DNA from: an uncultured Opitutia bacterium
Lineage (GTDB): Bacteria > Verrucomicrobiota > Verrucomicrobiia > Opitutales > Opitutaceae
Direction of reading: 5' to 3'
Length of the DNA: 55,917 nucleotides
Assembly (NCBI GenBank): GCA_903872505.1
Contig: CAIQKV010000092.1
Location: 1-55,917 of the forward strand
How positions within the stretch are numbered: the stretch's first letter is position 1; every line of letters begins with the position of its first letter. Below the pieces are notes generated by a model that saw only the letters and a list, made by a program, of their open reading frames with translations, searched no databases and had not been told where the DNA came from. Below, piece by piece: positions 1-9,676 of the stretch. Position numbers and translations under genes: made by a program.

Positions 1-1315
<1,315 letters not shown>

Positions 1316-1351
1316 CGGGAAATGCGGGGGTTGGAGGCGGGAGAGGGAAAA

Positions 1352-1747
1352 TCAGACGGCGGCGGCGAGGGTGGCGAGCTGGCCGGCGACCGAGGACTCG
1401 TAGACATCGTCGCCCACATGGACGCGGAGGCCGGCGAGGAGCGCGGCGTTGGGCTTGGCCGTGGCGGTGACCGGGCGGCCGTAGGTTTTCGTCATCGCGG
1501 CCGCGAGGGCGGCGAGCGCCGCCGGGGTGATCGCGCCGGCGTGCTCGACGACGGCCTCGCCCTTGGCGAGCTCGGCGGCGATGAAGCGGGCGTAGGCCTT
1601 GAGCACCATCACCGGGTGCGCCGGCTGGTGCTTCTCGATGTATTCAAGCACACCGGACACGCGCTCGGCGGACACGACGCCGTCCACCAGGCTCAGCTTG
1701 AAGAGCGAGCGGGCGAACAACTGGGCTTTGCGGGCGGGGGCGGCCAT
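1352..1747 (-). CDS. atpH: F-type ATP synthase subunit delta, short form
   Basis: The delta subunit ties the peripheral stalk to the top of the F1 alpha/beta ring. The C-terminal half matches the family well: a segment like AAMTKTYGRPVTATAKPNAA leads to the typical LLAGLRVHVGDDVYESSVAGQL ending (quoted here only in part: LAGLRVHVGDDVYE). The protein is 131 residues, against about 175-180 for most delta subunits. The missing length falls in the N-terminal helical domain that binds alpha. The upstream sequence is a hairpin with no coding potential in this frame, so no longer start exists. The identity rests on the C-terminal half and on its place between atpF and atpA. Confidence 0.88.
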   Translation of the reverse strand: MAAPARKAQLFARSLFKLSLVDGVVSAERVSGVLEYIEKHQPAHPVMVLKAYARFIAAELAKGEAVVEHAGAITPAALAALAAAMTKTYGRPVTATAKPNAALLAGLRVHVGDDVYESSVAGQLATLAAAV

Positions 1748-1753
1748 GGGTGA

Positions 1754-1850
1754 ATTTTCGAATTTCGAATCTCGATTTTCGAATTGGTTGGTGGCTCGGG
1801 TGCGGTGGGATTGAAGGGGATTCGAAAATCGAAAAGCGAAATTCGAAAAT
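1754..1850. repeat. Long imperfect hairpin in the atpF-atpH gap
   Basis: Two 30-base arms (1754-1783 and 1821-1850) are inverted copies that differ at only a few central bases. They are built from TTCGAA/TTTCGAAT-type units and are far richer in A+T than the surrounding genes. The loop is about 37 bases. The element fills nearly the whole gap between the atpF stop codon (1855) and the atpH start (1747), so it would be transcribed within the atp mRNA. It could act as an mRNA stability or translation element or be a dispersed repeat; the sequence does not decide. Confidence 0.8.
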
Positions 1851-1854
1851 GAAC

Positions 1855-2442
1855 TCAGGCGCCGGTGAGCTCGCGCGTGGCGGCGTCGTTGTAGCGGCTG
1901 CGGTCGGCGTCGGAGAGCTCCTTGGCCAGCACGCGCTGCGTGGTGACGACGACGAGGCGGGCGATCTCGGTGCGGGCCTCGGCGAGCATCTTCTTCTTCT
2001 CCAGGTCGATCGCCTGCTGGGCCTTTGCGATGATGTCGTTGGCCTTGACGGCGCTCTCCTGGGTCTGCTTGTCGAGGAACTCCTTCGCGGCCTTGCGGGC
2101 CTCCTCGATGATGCGGGTGGACTCCAGCTGCGCGCGCTTGGCGCTGGCGGCGCTCTCCTGCTGGGCGGTCTCGAGCTTGGCCTTCATTTCGTCGGCGTAC
2201 TGGAGGCCCGAGGCGATCTTGTGCTGGCGTTCGTCGAGGGTCGCGAGGACCGGCTTGAAGGCGAACTTCCAGAGGATGAAGGCCACGACCGAGAAATTCA
2301 GGACCTGGGCCAGGATGAAGGGCCAGCTGATGCCGAAATCCTGGGTGATCTTGGTGATGCCGGTGGCGGCCTCGCCATGGGCCGCCGCGGCCTCGGTCAC
2401 GTGGCCGGTGGCTTGGGCGAAGAGGAGCAAGGTGGAGAGCAT
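1855..2442 (-). CDS. atpF: F-type ATP synthase subunit b
   Basis: This is the membrane-anchored peripheral stalk subunit. From the ATG at 2442 the protein has 195 residues. An N-terminal hydrophobic stretch (MLSTLLLFAQA) is followed by about 20 polar residues, then the usual membrane helix (ISWPFILAQVLNFSVVAFIL), the conserved FKPVLATLDER segment, and a long charged coiled coil rich in Ala, Glu and Lys. The extra hydrophobic N-terminus looks like a signal peptide and is not part of the classical b subunit. A GTG start at 2478 would add 12 residues (MSPARPLSPPTV) but looks less likely. It sits 60 bases after atpE. Confidence 0.95.
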   Translation of the reverse strand: MLSTLLLFAQATGHVTEAAAAHGEAATGITKITQDFGISWPFILAQVLNFSVVAFILWKFAFKPVLATLDERQHKIASGLQYADEMKAKLETAQQESAASAKRAQLESTRIIEEARKAAKEFLDKQTQESAVKANDIIAKAQQAIDLEKKKMLAEARTEIARLVVVTTQRVLAKELSDADRSRYNDAATRELTGA

Positions 2443-2502
2443 GACAGTGGGCGGTGAAAGTGGCCGGGCCGGCGACACGCGCCGGCCCGGAAGGCGGACG
2501 GA

Positions 2503-2712
2503 TTACTTGCCGAGGAAGAGCGCGTAGAACGCGACGGCTTCGGCGAGGGCCATGCCGATGATGCCCTGCACGAGGATCTTCGTGGAGGCACCGGGATTGC
2601 GGCCGACGGCCTCCGCGGCCTTGAAGCCGACGAGACCGACGCCGATGGCGGCGCCGAGGCAGCCGAGGCCGCCCTGAATGCTACCCGAGATTTCAGCGAG
2701 TGTGTTGATCAT
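2503..2712 (-). CDS. atpE: F-type ATP synthase subunit c (proteolipid)
   Basis: The 69-residue hairpin protein forms the rotor ring of Fo. Two hydrophobic helices (GGLGCLGAAIGVGLVGF and IIGMALAEAVAFYALFLG) flank the polar loop EAVGRNPGA, which contacts gamma/epsilon. The ion-binding carboxylate is the Glu in MALAEAVAFY. The sodium-type pattern (Gln in helix 1 and Glu-Ser in helix 2) is absent, so a proton-type ring is inferred. The start at 2712 gives MINTLAEISG; a much longer reading frame upstream is only the shadow of atpB. Confidence 0.96.
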   Translation of the reverse strand: MINTLAEISGSIQGGLGCLGAAIGVGLVGFKAAEAVGRNPGASTKILVQGIIGMALAEAVAFYALFLGK

Positions 2713-2780
2713 GATGTGTGGTTTTGGCTGGTTGGATTTCCGCCGTCCGCGCGTTGCGCACGGTCCCGGCGGGAAAGTGG

Positions 2781-3668
2781 TCAGTGGGCGGCTTCCTTGT
2801 GCCCGGCGTGGGCGGCATCGTGGTCGTCGCCATGGTTGCAGATCAGGCCGATATAAACGCTGACGAGCAGGGTGAAGACGAACGCCTGGACGAAGCCGAT
2901 CAGCAGCTCGAGGAAGTAGAACGGAGCCGGCAGGCCCCATTTCTGGATGCCGCTCATCGCATGCATCAGGTTTTCCCCGCCATAGATGTTGCCGAAGAGA
3001 CGAAACGAGAGCGAAACCGGGCGGAACGCGATCGAGATAATCTCGATCAGGCCGGCGCCGAAAAAGATCAGGAACAGGGGATAGTAGATGATCGCGGGGG
3101 TTTCCTTCTTGTCCGCCTTGTTGCCGAAGATGTCCTTGAGGATGAAGGCCGGGCCAGCGTAGCGCAGGACGAAATAGAGCCAGCCAAGAAAGGCGACGGC
3201 GGCGAGGGCGATAGTGCCGTTCATGTCGGCGTTGCCGGGGCGGATGAGCTCCATCCATCCGCCGGTTTCATGGTCGCGCAGGTAGATGGTGCCGACGCCC
3301 GGGAAGAGCCCGCTCCAGTTCTGGATGAGAATGAAGGTAAAGAGGGCGATGAGCAGCGGGAAGGCGGGCTTGGCCACCTTGCTGCCGACAATCGGCGAGA
3401 TGAGGTCGAAAATGCCCTGGACTAGGCTCTCCACGATCGCCTGCGCGCGCGACGGAATGAGCTTGGGCCGCCGGATCGCGAGCCGGATGGCAATAATGAG
3501 CGCGAGGGCCACTACCCAGCTCGTCACCATGCTGTTGGTGACCGGCAACCGGCCGATATTAAACAACGCCTCGGCGGCCGACGCCACGCCCGCTGATTCA
3601 CCGGCAAAAGCCGGCAGGCAGGTGGCAAAAGCCAGGGAAAGTAAGGCGAGTTTTTTGACCCGAGACAT
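2781..3668 (-). CDS. atpB: F-type ATP synthase subunit a
   Basis: Subunit a forms the stationary ion channel next to the c-ring. The chosen ATG at 3668 gives 295 residues beginning MSRVKKLALLSLAFATCLPAFA, a convincing signal-peptide-like segment. Hydrophobic helices follow. The essential arginine lies in the FRLFGNIYGGE motif, and the C-terminal helix pair ends in a His-rich tail (NHGDDHDAAHAGHKEAAH). A longer frame to 3734 exists, but a candidate promoter lies inside it. It heads the atpBEFHA series; no atpI or atpQ-like gene is seen upstream, where trmB follows instead. Confidence 0.96.
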   Translation of the reverse strand: MSRVKKLALLSLAFATCLPAFAGESAGVASAAEALFNIGRLPVTNSMVTSWVVALALIIAIRLAIRRPKLIPSRAQAIVESLVQGIFDLISPIVGSKVAKPAFPLLIALFTFILIQNWSGLFPGVGTIYLRDHETGGWMELIRPGNADMNGTIALAAVAFLGWLYFVLRYAGPAFILKDIFGNKADKKETPAIIYYPLFLIFFGAGLIEIISIAFRPVSLSFRLFGNIYGGENLMHAMSGIQKWGLPAPFYFLELLIGFVQAFVFTLLVSVYIGLICNHGDDHDAAHAGHKEAAH

Positions 3669-3704
3669 GGATGCGCTGGAGGGCTGGAAGCTTGGAAAAG
3701 AGAT

Positions 3705-3734
3705 GACGTAGGCAAACGGTTTCGCCTCCGTCAA
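3705..3734 (-). promoter_or_regulatory. Candidate sigma-70 promoter for the atp operon
   Basis: Reading the minus strand, TTGACG (3734-3729) and TACGTC (3710-3705) are separated by 18 bases, about 37 bases ahead of the atpB ATG at 3668. The -35 box is close to consensus and the -10 box is weak. It lies in the 141-base gap between trmB and atpB, where a separate promoter would be expected. Position supports it, sequence only moderately. Confidence 0.35.
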
Positions 3735-3809
3735 CCCCCGAAATGGAATAACCCAAATCAGCAGCGCGAATTACCCTCCCCGCCCGGGCGCGGCGGCAAA
3801 CTTATGACC

Positions 3810-4427
3810 CTAGACGCGGCGACTCGCGGCCAGGGAGAAGTGATGCGGCGCCCGGCTCTGAAACACCGTCACCTGCTCAAACGGCCACGGGCCAGCCAGC
3901 AACTGCCAGCTGGGATGGGCGCCGAGGAGCAATTCGACCTCGCGGAAATACGGCTCATAGTCGGTGCGAAAATACAGCCGCGCTCCCTCGCCTGCCCGCC
4001 GGGTGATGTTTTCCAGAAAATCCGGCTGCATCAGGCGGTTCTTGTGATGCCGGCGCTTCGGCCACGGGTCGGGAAAAAGAATGTAGATCTCGGAAAACGT
4101 TGTCCCGGCGGGGAGTGCCCCGAGGAAATCACCGGCATCAGCATGCACAAAACGCAGGTTCGCCAGCTTGGCGCGATCGCGCTTGCGGTCAGCCCGCTCG
4201 ATCCGCTCGCGACTGATATCAAGACCGACACACTGGCTCTCCGGATGGGCGGAGGCGTAGGCGGCAAGAAAATGCCCATGCCCGCAGCCGAACTCGCAAA
4301 CGAGCTGAGTCGAAGGTAAGAACAGGCCAGCCACCTGGCTCTGTAAGTCACTACGTCGCTTATCTATGCGATTGATATGTTCGGCTGTTCTGGCAGGGTT
4401 GTACATAGCATTCAACAGGTTAGACAA
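3810..4427 (-). CDS. trmB: tRNA (guanine-N7-)-methyltransferase
   Basis: TrmB makes m7G46 in the variable loop of tRNAs using SAM. The 205-residue protein has the SAM-binding motif EFGCGHGHFL near residue 45, an acidic ribose-binding segment (VGLDISRERIERADRK) and the family signature ILFPDPWPKRRHHKNRL. The start at 4427 overlaps the mnmG stop by 8 bases, which suggests translational coupling; an ATG seven codons further in is possible. In many bacteria rsmG occupies this place after mnmG, so finding trmB here is a variation of the usual order. The 5' part shares the lower GC of mnmG. Confidence 0.95.
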   Translation of the reverse strand: MSNLLNAMYNPARTAEHINRIDKRRSDLQSQVAGLFLPSTQLVCEFGCGHGHFLAAYASAHPESQCVGLDISRERIERADRKRDRAKLANLRFVHADAGDFLGALPAGTTFSEIYILFPDPWPKRRHHKNRLMQPDFLENITRRAGEGARLYFRTDYEPYFREVELLLGAHPSWQLLAGPWPFEQVTVFQSRAPHHFSLAASRRV

Positions 4428-6291
4428 TATCCCCTCCCCTGCCCGACCCGATCATAACCATTAAGATGCTGATATCCGAAGGGTTGACACCGCTGATGCG
4501 GCTCGCCTGGCCGAGGGTCATCGGCTTAAAATCCGCCAGTTTCAAGGCACTTTCTTTACGTAAGCCGCTAATGGATAGATAATTAAAGTCATGTGGAATG
4601 CGGATTTTTTCGATTTGCGACAGTTTTTCGACCTGCTTCTGCTCGCGGACCAGATAGCCTTGGTAACTTACCCGATAAATAACCTCCTCCTGGATTGCCT
4701 TGGTCTCGTTCGATAGCCCGGCCGGAATTGCGGCCCCCACCCGATCACGGCGGATGAGCTCAGCCCAAGTACCGCCTTGAGTGCGCTCTCTTTCGAGAAA
4801 ATCGACCCACCGCAGAACCGCCGATTGTTTTGACTTAATATTTAATAACCTGTTAGCCGACAGCAGGCTATATTTCGTTGAGTGGTCCAGAAAGCGGAAC
4901 TCGGCGCTGCCATGATTAAAAAGCAGACGATGCTCAGCGCGACTGGTAAACATGCGATAAGGTTCACTGGTGCCCTTGGTTACGAGATCGTCGATCAGCA
5001 CCCCAATGTAGCCTTCATTCCGCTGAATGAGCATAGGTGGAGTTGCTCGCACCTTATTCACAGCGTTTACACCAGCGACCAACCCTTGGGCAGCAGCCTC
5101 CTCGTAGCCTGAAGTACCGTTGATTTGGCCAGCGAAAAACAAATTCTCCACTTTCTTAGACTCAAGCGAGGGAAAGAGTTGAGTTGGGTGAGCGAAGTCG
5201 TACTCGACCGCATAAGCCGGCCGGAGTATCTGCGCATCCTCCAGGCCTGGGACGCTATGAACCAAGTCCAGCTGTACGTCAAAAGGCAGACTTGTTGACA
5301 ACCCGTTAACGTAATATTCGTTCGTTGCCCTCCCCTCTGGTTCCAGGAAAAGCAGATGCCGCGGCTTGTCGGCGAAACGGACAAATTTGTCCTCGATGCT
5401 TGGACAATAACGGGGCCCCACCCCTTTGATCTCTCCGCTGTACATTGCTGACTTGTGCAGGTTCGCCCTGACTAACTGGGCGGTTTGCTCGGTTGTGTGG
5501 GTCATCCAGCAGGACACCTGCTTCGAGCCAGGCGCCCAGCCGATACGACGTTCACAGGAATGTTCCACATGGAACATGTCCTCCGGATCACGGGTGTCAT
5601 GAAAAGCGAAGAACGTTGGATTGGCGTCACCCTTCTGCTCAACCATCTTGCTGAAATCGAGGCTGCGCCCAAGTAAGCGAGGCGGTGTCCCCGTCTTTAG
5701 CCGTTCGAGCTGAATTCCAGCCTCCATCAGGCTGCCGGAAAGACTCTTTGCACTGAAGTCACCCATCCGACCACCTTCGGTCTTGTTTTGGCCGATATGC
5801 ATCAAGCCGCGCAAGAATGTCCCGGTGGTGATGACCACGGTCAGTCCGGTAAAATCGATCTCGAGGTTAGTTTGGCATCCGACAACTTTCCCGGATTGGA
5901 ATATCAACCCGGTCACAGTGGCCTGGAATACCTGAAGATTCTTCTGGAGTTCGAGCGTATGCTTCAGCCGAAATTGATAAGCTTTCTTGTCGCACTGTGC
6001 GCGTGGCGCCTGAACCGCCTGTCCCTTGGATTCATTCAGCAACCGGAATTGGATTCCCGTCACATCGGCATTGATCGCCATTTCGCCACCCAGGGCATCG
6101 ATCTCCCGAACCATTTGACCCTTCGCCTGGCCGCCGATCGCCGGGTTGCAACTCATCTGGGCAATGGTGTCGATATTGCCGGTGAGGAGCAGGGTAGAGG
6201 CGCCCATGCGTGAAGCCGCCAAGGCCGCTTCCACACCAGCGTGTCCAGCGCCGCACACGATGACATCAAACGGTATCTTATTGTATACCAT
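4420..6291 (-). CDS. mnmG: tRNA uridine 5-carboxymethylaminomethyl modification enzyme MnmG (GidA)
   Basis: MnmG works with MnmE to modify the wobble uridine at C5 in certain tRNAs, using FAD and NADH. The 623-residue length is normal. The FAD-binding GAGHAGVEAA motif is near residue 14, the GidA signature segments CNPAIGGQAKGQ and TGTFLRG follow, and GQINGTSGYEEAAAQG (FAD contact) lies in the C-terminal half. The ATG at 6291 gives a standard N-terminus. It follows mnmE by 54 bases. The gene is visibly richer in A+T than its neighbours. It contains a ParB-site-like sequence that encodes MFHVEH. Confidence 0.97.
   Translation of the reverse strand: MVYNKIPFDVIVCGAGHAGVEAALAASRMGASTLLLTGNIDTIAQMSCNPAIGGQAKGQMVREIDALGGEMAINADVTGIQFRLLNESKGQAVQAPRAQCDKKAYQFRLKHTLELQKNLQVFQATVTGLIFQSGKVVGCQTNLEIDFTGLTVVITTGTFLRGLMHIGQNKTEGGRMGDFSAKSLSGSLMEAGIQLERLKTGTPPRLLGRSLDFSKMVEQKGDANPTFFAFHDTRDPEDMFHVEHSCERRIGWAPGSKQVSCWMTHTTEQTAQLVRANLHKSAMYSGEIKGVGPRYCPSIEDKFVRFADKPRHLLFLEPEGRATNEYYVNGLSTSLPFDVQLDLVHSVPGLEDAQILRPAYAVEYDFAHPTQLFPSLESKKVENLFFAGQINGTSGYEEAAAQGLVAGVNAVNKVRATPPMLIQRNEGYIGVLIDDLVTKGTSEPYRMFTSRAEHRLLFNHGSAEFRFLDHSTKYSLLSANRLLNIKSKQSAVLRWVDFLERERTQGGTWAELIRRDRVGAAIPAGLSNETKAIQEEVIYRVSYQGYLVREQKQVEKLSQIEKIRIPHDFNYLSISGLRKESALKLADFKPMTLGQASRISGVNPSDISILMVMIGSGRGGDIV
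5561..5576. other. parS-like ParB binding site inside mnmG
   Basis: The 16 bases TGTTCCACATGGAACA differ by one base from the palindromic chromosomal parS form TGTTCCACGTGGAACA. Reading with the gene it encodes Met-Phe-His-Val-Glu-His. Chromosomal parS sites are known to lie within a short distance of oriC, often inside genes such as these. The match is seen directly; binding by ParB is inferred. Confidence 0.6.
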
Positions 6292-6345
6292 TAATATAAG
6301 ACACTGATTTGTAGGTGTGTGATGGGCGACCGCTCCAACGACGGG

Positions 6346-7704
6346 TCATTTCCCGATGCAAAAAGAGGAGAAGAGATGATCGAGCATCCGCTCGTTGTCG
6401 ACCTTTCCCACGATCTCGCCAAAAGCCCCGAGTGTTCCACGTAGATCACTGGCCAGCAACTCAGCAGGACCGTCACTCGCCAGCTTCTCCAAGGCATCGC
6501 GAAGGCATGCCCTGGCTCGCTCCAAGGCGTCGGCATGCCGGGCATTGATGGCAATCGCATCCTCCTTGCCGACGGGTTGAAACGAGTCGGCGAACCGCGT
6601 TATCGCCAACACGAGATCATCAATACCGGTGCCGGTCAGCGCCGAGACATTCACGGCTGGCAGATCATCCGGCATAGCAAATCCAATGGGGCGGCCCTGC
6701 AGCAGATCGATTTTATTGACCACAGCCAGCGTGCGGGTTGGGGTTATAATACTCTTAAGTGTTTCTGGTAGAGCGGGTAGGGGACGATTTGCCTCCAACA
6801 CCAGCAAGATCAGATCGGCCTCAGCCGCGCGTTCGAGCGACTTCGCCATGCCTAGCTGCTCGATCGCGCCGGGGGCGGGGTTCAATCCCGCCGTATCGAT
6901 CAGCCGCAGACAGTGTGGGCCAACGATCATCCGCTCCTCGATGAAGTCGCGGGTGGTGCCGGGCTCGGGGCTCACGATGGCCCGCTCGTGACCGACCAAG
7001 CAGTTGAGCAGGCTGCTCTTGCCGGCATTCGGCGCGCCGATGATCACGGTCTTGATGCCGTCGCGCAGCAGTTCGCCATAATGGCTCGTGGCCAGCAACC
7101 GATCGGTTTCCCGCGCGATAGTTTCCAGCGCCTGGCGGACGATGGCGCGGTCCTCCGGCGGCAGGTCCTCGTCGGGAAAATCAATGTAGGCCTCGATCCG
7201 GGCCAGCGCGACGAGCAGGCGCTCGGTCAAATCATTCAGCCGCCGGCCCAGGCCGCCGCGCAGCAGGTGGTTGGCCGCGGCGAGGGCGCGTTCGCTGCGC
7301 GCGTGGATCAGGTCCATCACGGCCTCGGCCTGGCTCAGGTCCATCCGGCCGTTGAGAAAGGCGCGCTGCGTGAATTCACCCGGGCCGGCGGGCCGGCAGC
7401 CGCGGGCGAACAAATCCTCGAGGATCGCCTGGGCGATGAACGGATTGCCATGGCACGAGATCTCGAGGGCGTCCTCCCCGGTGTAGGAGCCGGACTCCGG
7501 GAAAAAAATGCACAGCACGTCATCCACGAGGGCGCCGCCCCGCGCGCGGTAGTCGCCGCGGCGCGCCGTGCGGGGCGGGGGAGTCGCGCCGAAAATCTCC
7601 GCGGCCAGCCGGCTCGTATCGGGACCGCTAATACGGAGCAGCGCGAGCGCGGCGGTGCCCGCGGGCGTGGCAAGCGCGGCAATCGTATCGGCGGGACGCG
7701 GCAT
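6346..7704 (-). CDS. mnmE: tRNA uridine-5-carboxymethylaminomethyl modification GTPase MnmE (TrmE)
   Basis: MnmE is the K+-stimulated GTPase partner of MnmG. From the ATG at 7704 it has 452 residues, the normal length, starting [19 protein letters not shown]. The order is an N-terminal tetrahydrofolate-binding domain, a helical domain, and an inserted G domain with GAPNAGKSS (G1), DTAG (G3) and NKID (G4). The C-terminus ends FCIGK, matching the catalytic C-[ILV]-G-K tail. Earlier in-frame starts would add an Arg-rich segment with no family resemblance. It begins the mnmE-mnmG-trmB run. The 3' end of the gene is lower in GC than its 5' half. Confidence 0.97.
   Translation of the reverse strand: MPRPADTIAALATPAGTAALALLRISGPDTSRLAAEIFGATPPPRTARRGDYRARGGALVDDVLCIFFPESGSYTGEDALEISCHGNPFIAQAILEDLFARGCRPAGPGEFTQRAFLNGRMDLSQAEAVMDLIHARSERALAAANHLLRGGLGRRLNDLTERLLVALARIEAYIDFPDEDLPPEDRAIVRQALETIARETDRLLATSHYGELLRDGIKTVIIGAPNAGKSSLLNCLVGHERAIVSPEPGTTRDFIEERMIVGPHCLRLIDTAGLNPAPGAIEQLGMAKSLERAAEADLILLVLEANRPLPALPETLKSIITPTRTLAVVNKIDLLQGRPIGFAMPDDLPAVNVSALTGTGIDDLVLAITRFADSFQPVGKEDAIAINARHADALERARACLRDALEKLASDGPAELLASDLRGTLGAFGEIVGKVDNERMLDHLFSSFCIGK
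6433..6448. other. Second, weaker parS-like sequence inside mnmE
   Basis: TGTTCCACGTAGATCA matches the palindromic parS form at 14 of 16 positions, with one half-site perfect. It lies 870 bases from the better match in mnmG. It overlaps codons for a conserved part of MnmE (SDLRGTLG), so part of the match may be coincidental. Confidence 0.3.
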
Positions 7705-7837
7705 CACCGTGACGCAACGGCGGGTTCGGGCCCGCGCCAAGTCAAAACCCCCGCGGCGGACGCGGACAAACCATGCACAGCGTTCCGCAATCCCGGCGGA
7801 GCGCCGGCGGGCGCCGGGGGCTATGCTGCCGGGCGAC

Positions 7838-8419
7838 ATGAGTGCGGTTGATCCCATTGTCCGGTTTCAGGAGTGGTATGCCGAGGCGCACGCCCGGGAG
7901 GCGGCGGATCCCACCGCAATGTCGCTCGCCACGGCGGACGCCACGGGCCGGCCGGCGGTGCGCATGGTGCTGCTCAAGGCGGTGGATGCCCGCGGGTTCG
8001 TCTTCTACACGAACCTCACCAGCCCGAAAATTGCCGACCTCAGCGCGAATCCCCGCGCCGCGCTCTGCTTCCACTGGGCGAAACTGGAACGCCAGGTGCG
8101 GATCGAGGGGCGGGTTGAAACGGTTTCCGACGCCGAGGCCGATGCGTATTTTGCCACCCGGGCGCGGCTCAGCCAGCTGGGCGCGTGGGCCTCGGAACAA
8201 TCCAAGCCCATGGCCGGCCGCTGGGTGTTGGAACAGGAGGTCGCGAAGGCGGCCCTCAAGTTTGGCGTGGGGGCCGTGCCGCGGCCGCCGTTCTGGTCCG
8301 GGCGGCGGGTCGTGCCGGACGTGATCGAGTTCTGGCAGCAGCGGGCGTTCCGGCACCACGAACGCGAGCGCTATTCGCGCGGGCCGGCGGGCTGGTCGTC
8401 GGAGTGGCTGTTTCCCTAG
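7838..8419 (+). CDS. pdxH: Pyridoxamine 5'-phosphate oxidase
   Basis: PdxH oxidises pyridoxine/pyridoxamine 5'-phosphate to pyridoxal 5'-phosphate with FMN. The protein has 193 residues from the ATG at 7838; a second ATG at 7823 would add five. Conserved parts are [18 protein letters not shown] (FMN binding), [13 protein letters not shown] and FRHHER, which corresponds to the substrate-binding R-x-H motif. The C-terminus ends EWLFP instead of the common RLAP. It is divergent from mnmE (134-base gap) and its stop codon overlaps that of the convergent membrane fusion gene by four bases. It ends in TAG. Confidence 0.93.
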   Translation: MSAVDPIVRFQEWYAEAHAREAADPTAMSLATADATGRPAVRMVLLKAVDARGFVFYTNLTSPKIADLSANPRAALCFHWAKLERQVRIEGRVETVSDAEADAYFATRARLSQLGAWASEQSKPMAGRWVLEQEVAKAALKFGVGAVPRPPFWSGRRVVPDVIEFWQQRAFRHHERERYSRGPAGWSSEWLFP

Positions 8420-9663
8420 CGCCCGGTGACCTGGATGGGCTCGATCCGCGTGCCGTCGGTGACTTTGTCGCCGGGATAGAGCACCACCCGGTCGCCCTCG
8501 TGCAACCCGCCGAGGATTTCCGCGTCGACGCCGTTGCTGTGGCCGACCTGCACCGTGCGCAGCCGGGCGCGGCGGCCATCGAGCACGAAGGCCTGCCAGA
8601 CTCCGCCCCGCTGGAACAGCGCGCCGGCCGGGGCGCGCAAGGCTGCGGCATCCTCCCACGTGACCACGCGGGCCTCCACGCGGTAGTTGTCGCCGAGGGT
8701 GGGGCGCTGCTCGAGCGGGTCGGTGAAATCCGCGACGACGTAGACCCGCTGTTCCTCGACGCCGAGCGCCGAAACCTTCGTGAAGGCTGACGGCTCCACC
8801 AGCCGCACCCGCGCGGCGAGCGGCTCCGGGCCGCCCCACTGCTCGAGGAAAACGCGCGCGCCGGGGCGGATCGCGACGCCGTCCCGCGAGAGCACCTCGA
8901 TGCGCACCTCCAGATCGGCGGGGTCGCCCACCTCCAGCAGGGCAAAGCCGCCGGGCACCACGCGCGAGCTCTCCTGGAACACCCGCAGGATGCGCCCGTT
9001 CACGGGCGAGGTGATCACGAGCGGCTCGGCGCTGCCGCCGGGCTGCTCGCGCGACAGCAGGGCGCGCGCTTGCTGCAGCTCGAACTCCGCGACCTTGAGG
9101 CCGAACTCCGCGGCGCGCTCTTCCTGCAGCGCGGTGGTCGTGCGCATCTGCGCCGAGTCGAATTCCTGGGCGGACAGGACCTTTTGGGCGAAGAGCTGCT
9201 TCAGCCGGTCAAAATCCGCCGCATACATTTTGGCTGCGGCACCCGCGCGCTCGCGCTGCGCCAGCGCGGCCTCGCGCGTGGCCTCGGCCGCGCGCACCCG
9301 CGCCTCGGCCTGCGCCTGGCTGCGGGCGTCGAGAAAATCCGCGCCGCTCGTCTCCAGGGTGGCCAGCACGGTCTGGCCGGCCACGACCGGAGCGCCGGCC
9401 TTCCAGTCGATCCGGCGGAGCTGGCCGGCGACCGGCGCGGAGACGACGTAGCGGTTTTTCACCCGGGTCATGCCCTCCTCGTCGACCGTCACGACCAGCG
9501 GGCCGCGCGTGACCGCGCCCGTCTCGACCGGCACGGCCAGCGGCCAGAGCCCGGCGATGATGAGCGCCACGAGCACCCCGGCGCCGAGCAGCGGCAGGCG
9601 GCGGCGCCACAGGGGAGCGCCGGGTTTGGTCGCGGTGGCGGGGGACGGGGAAACTTCGGGCAT
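8416..9663 (-). CDS. Membrane fusion protein (HlyD/MacA type) of an ABC export system
   Basis: The 415-residue protein has one N-terminal membrane helix ([20 protein letters not shown], about residues 24-43), then a beta-barrel/lipoyl half starting near [18 protein letters not shown] long alpha-helical hairpin rich in Ala, Glu and Arg (about residues 110-200) is followed by the second lipoyl half ([13 protein letters not shown]) and a barrel domain. Such proteins link an inner-membrane transporter to the outer membrane. It is the last gene of an ATPase-permease-fusion protein run with gaps of 13 bases. The substrate cannot be told from sequence, and no outer membrane factor is nearby. Confidence 0.88.
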   Translation of the reverse strand: MPEVSPSPATATKPGAPLWRRRLPLLGAGVLVALIIAGLWPLAVPVETGAVTRGPLVVTVDEEGMTRVKNRYVVSAPVAGQLRRIDWKAGAPVVAGQTVLATLETSGADFLDARSQAQAEARVRAAEATREAALAQRERAGAAAKMYAADFDRLKQLFAQKVLSAQEFDSAQMRTTTALQEERAAEFGLKVAEFELQQARALLSREQPGGSAEPLVITSPVNGRILRVFQESSRVVPGGFALLEVGDPADLEVRIEVLSRDGVAIRPGARVFLEQWGGPEPLAARVRLVEPSAFTKVSALGVEEQRVYVVADFTDPLEQRPTLGDNYRVEARVVTWEDAAALRAPAGALFQRGGVWQAFVLDGRRARLRTVQVGHSNGVDAEILGGLHEGDRVVLYPGDKVTDGTRIEPIQVTGR

Positions 9664-9676
9664 GGGAAAAATTAGC

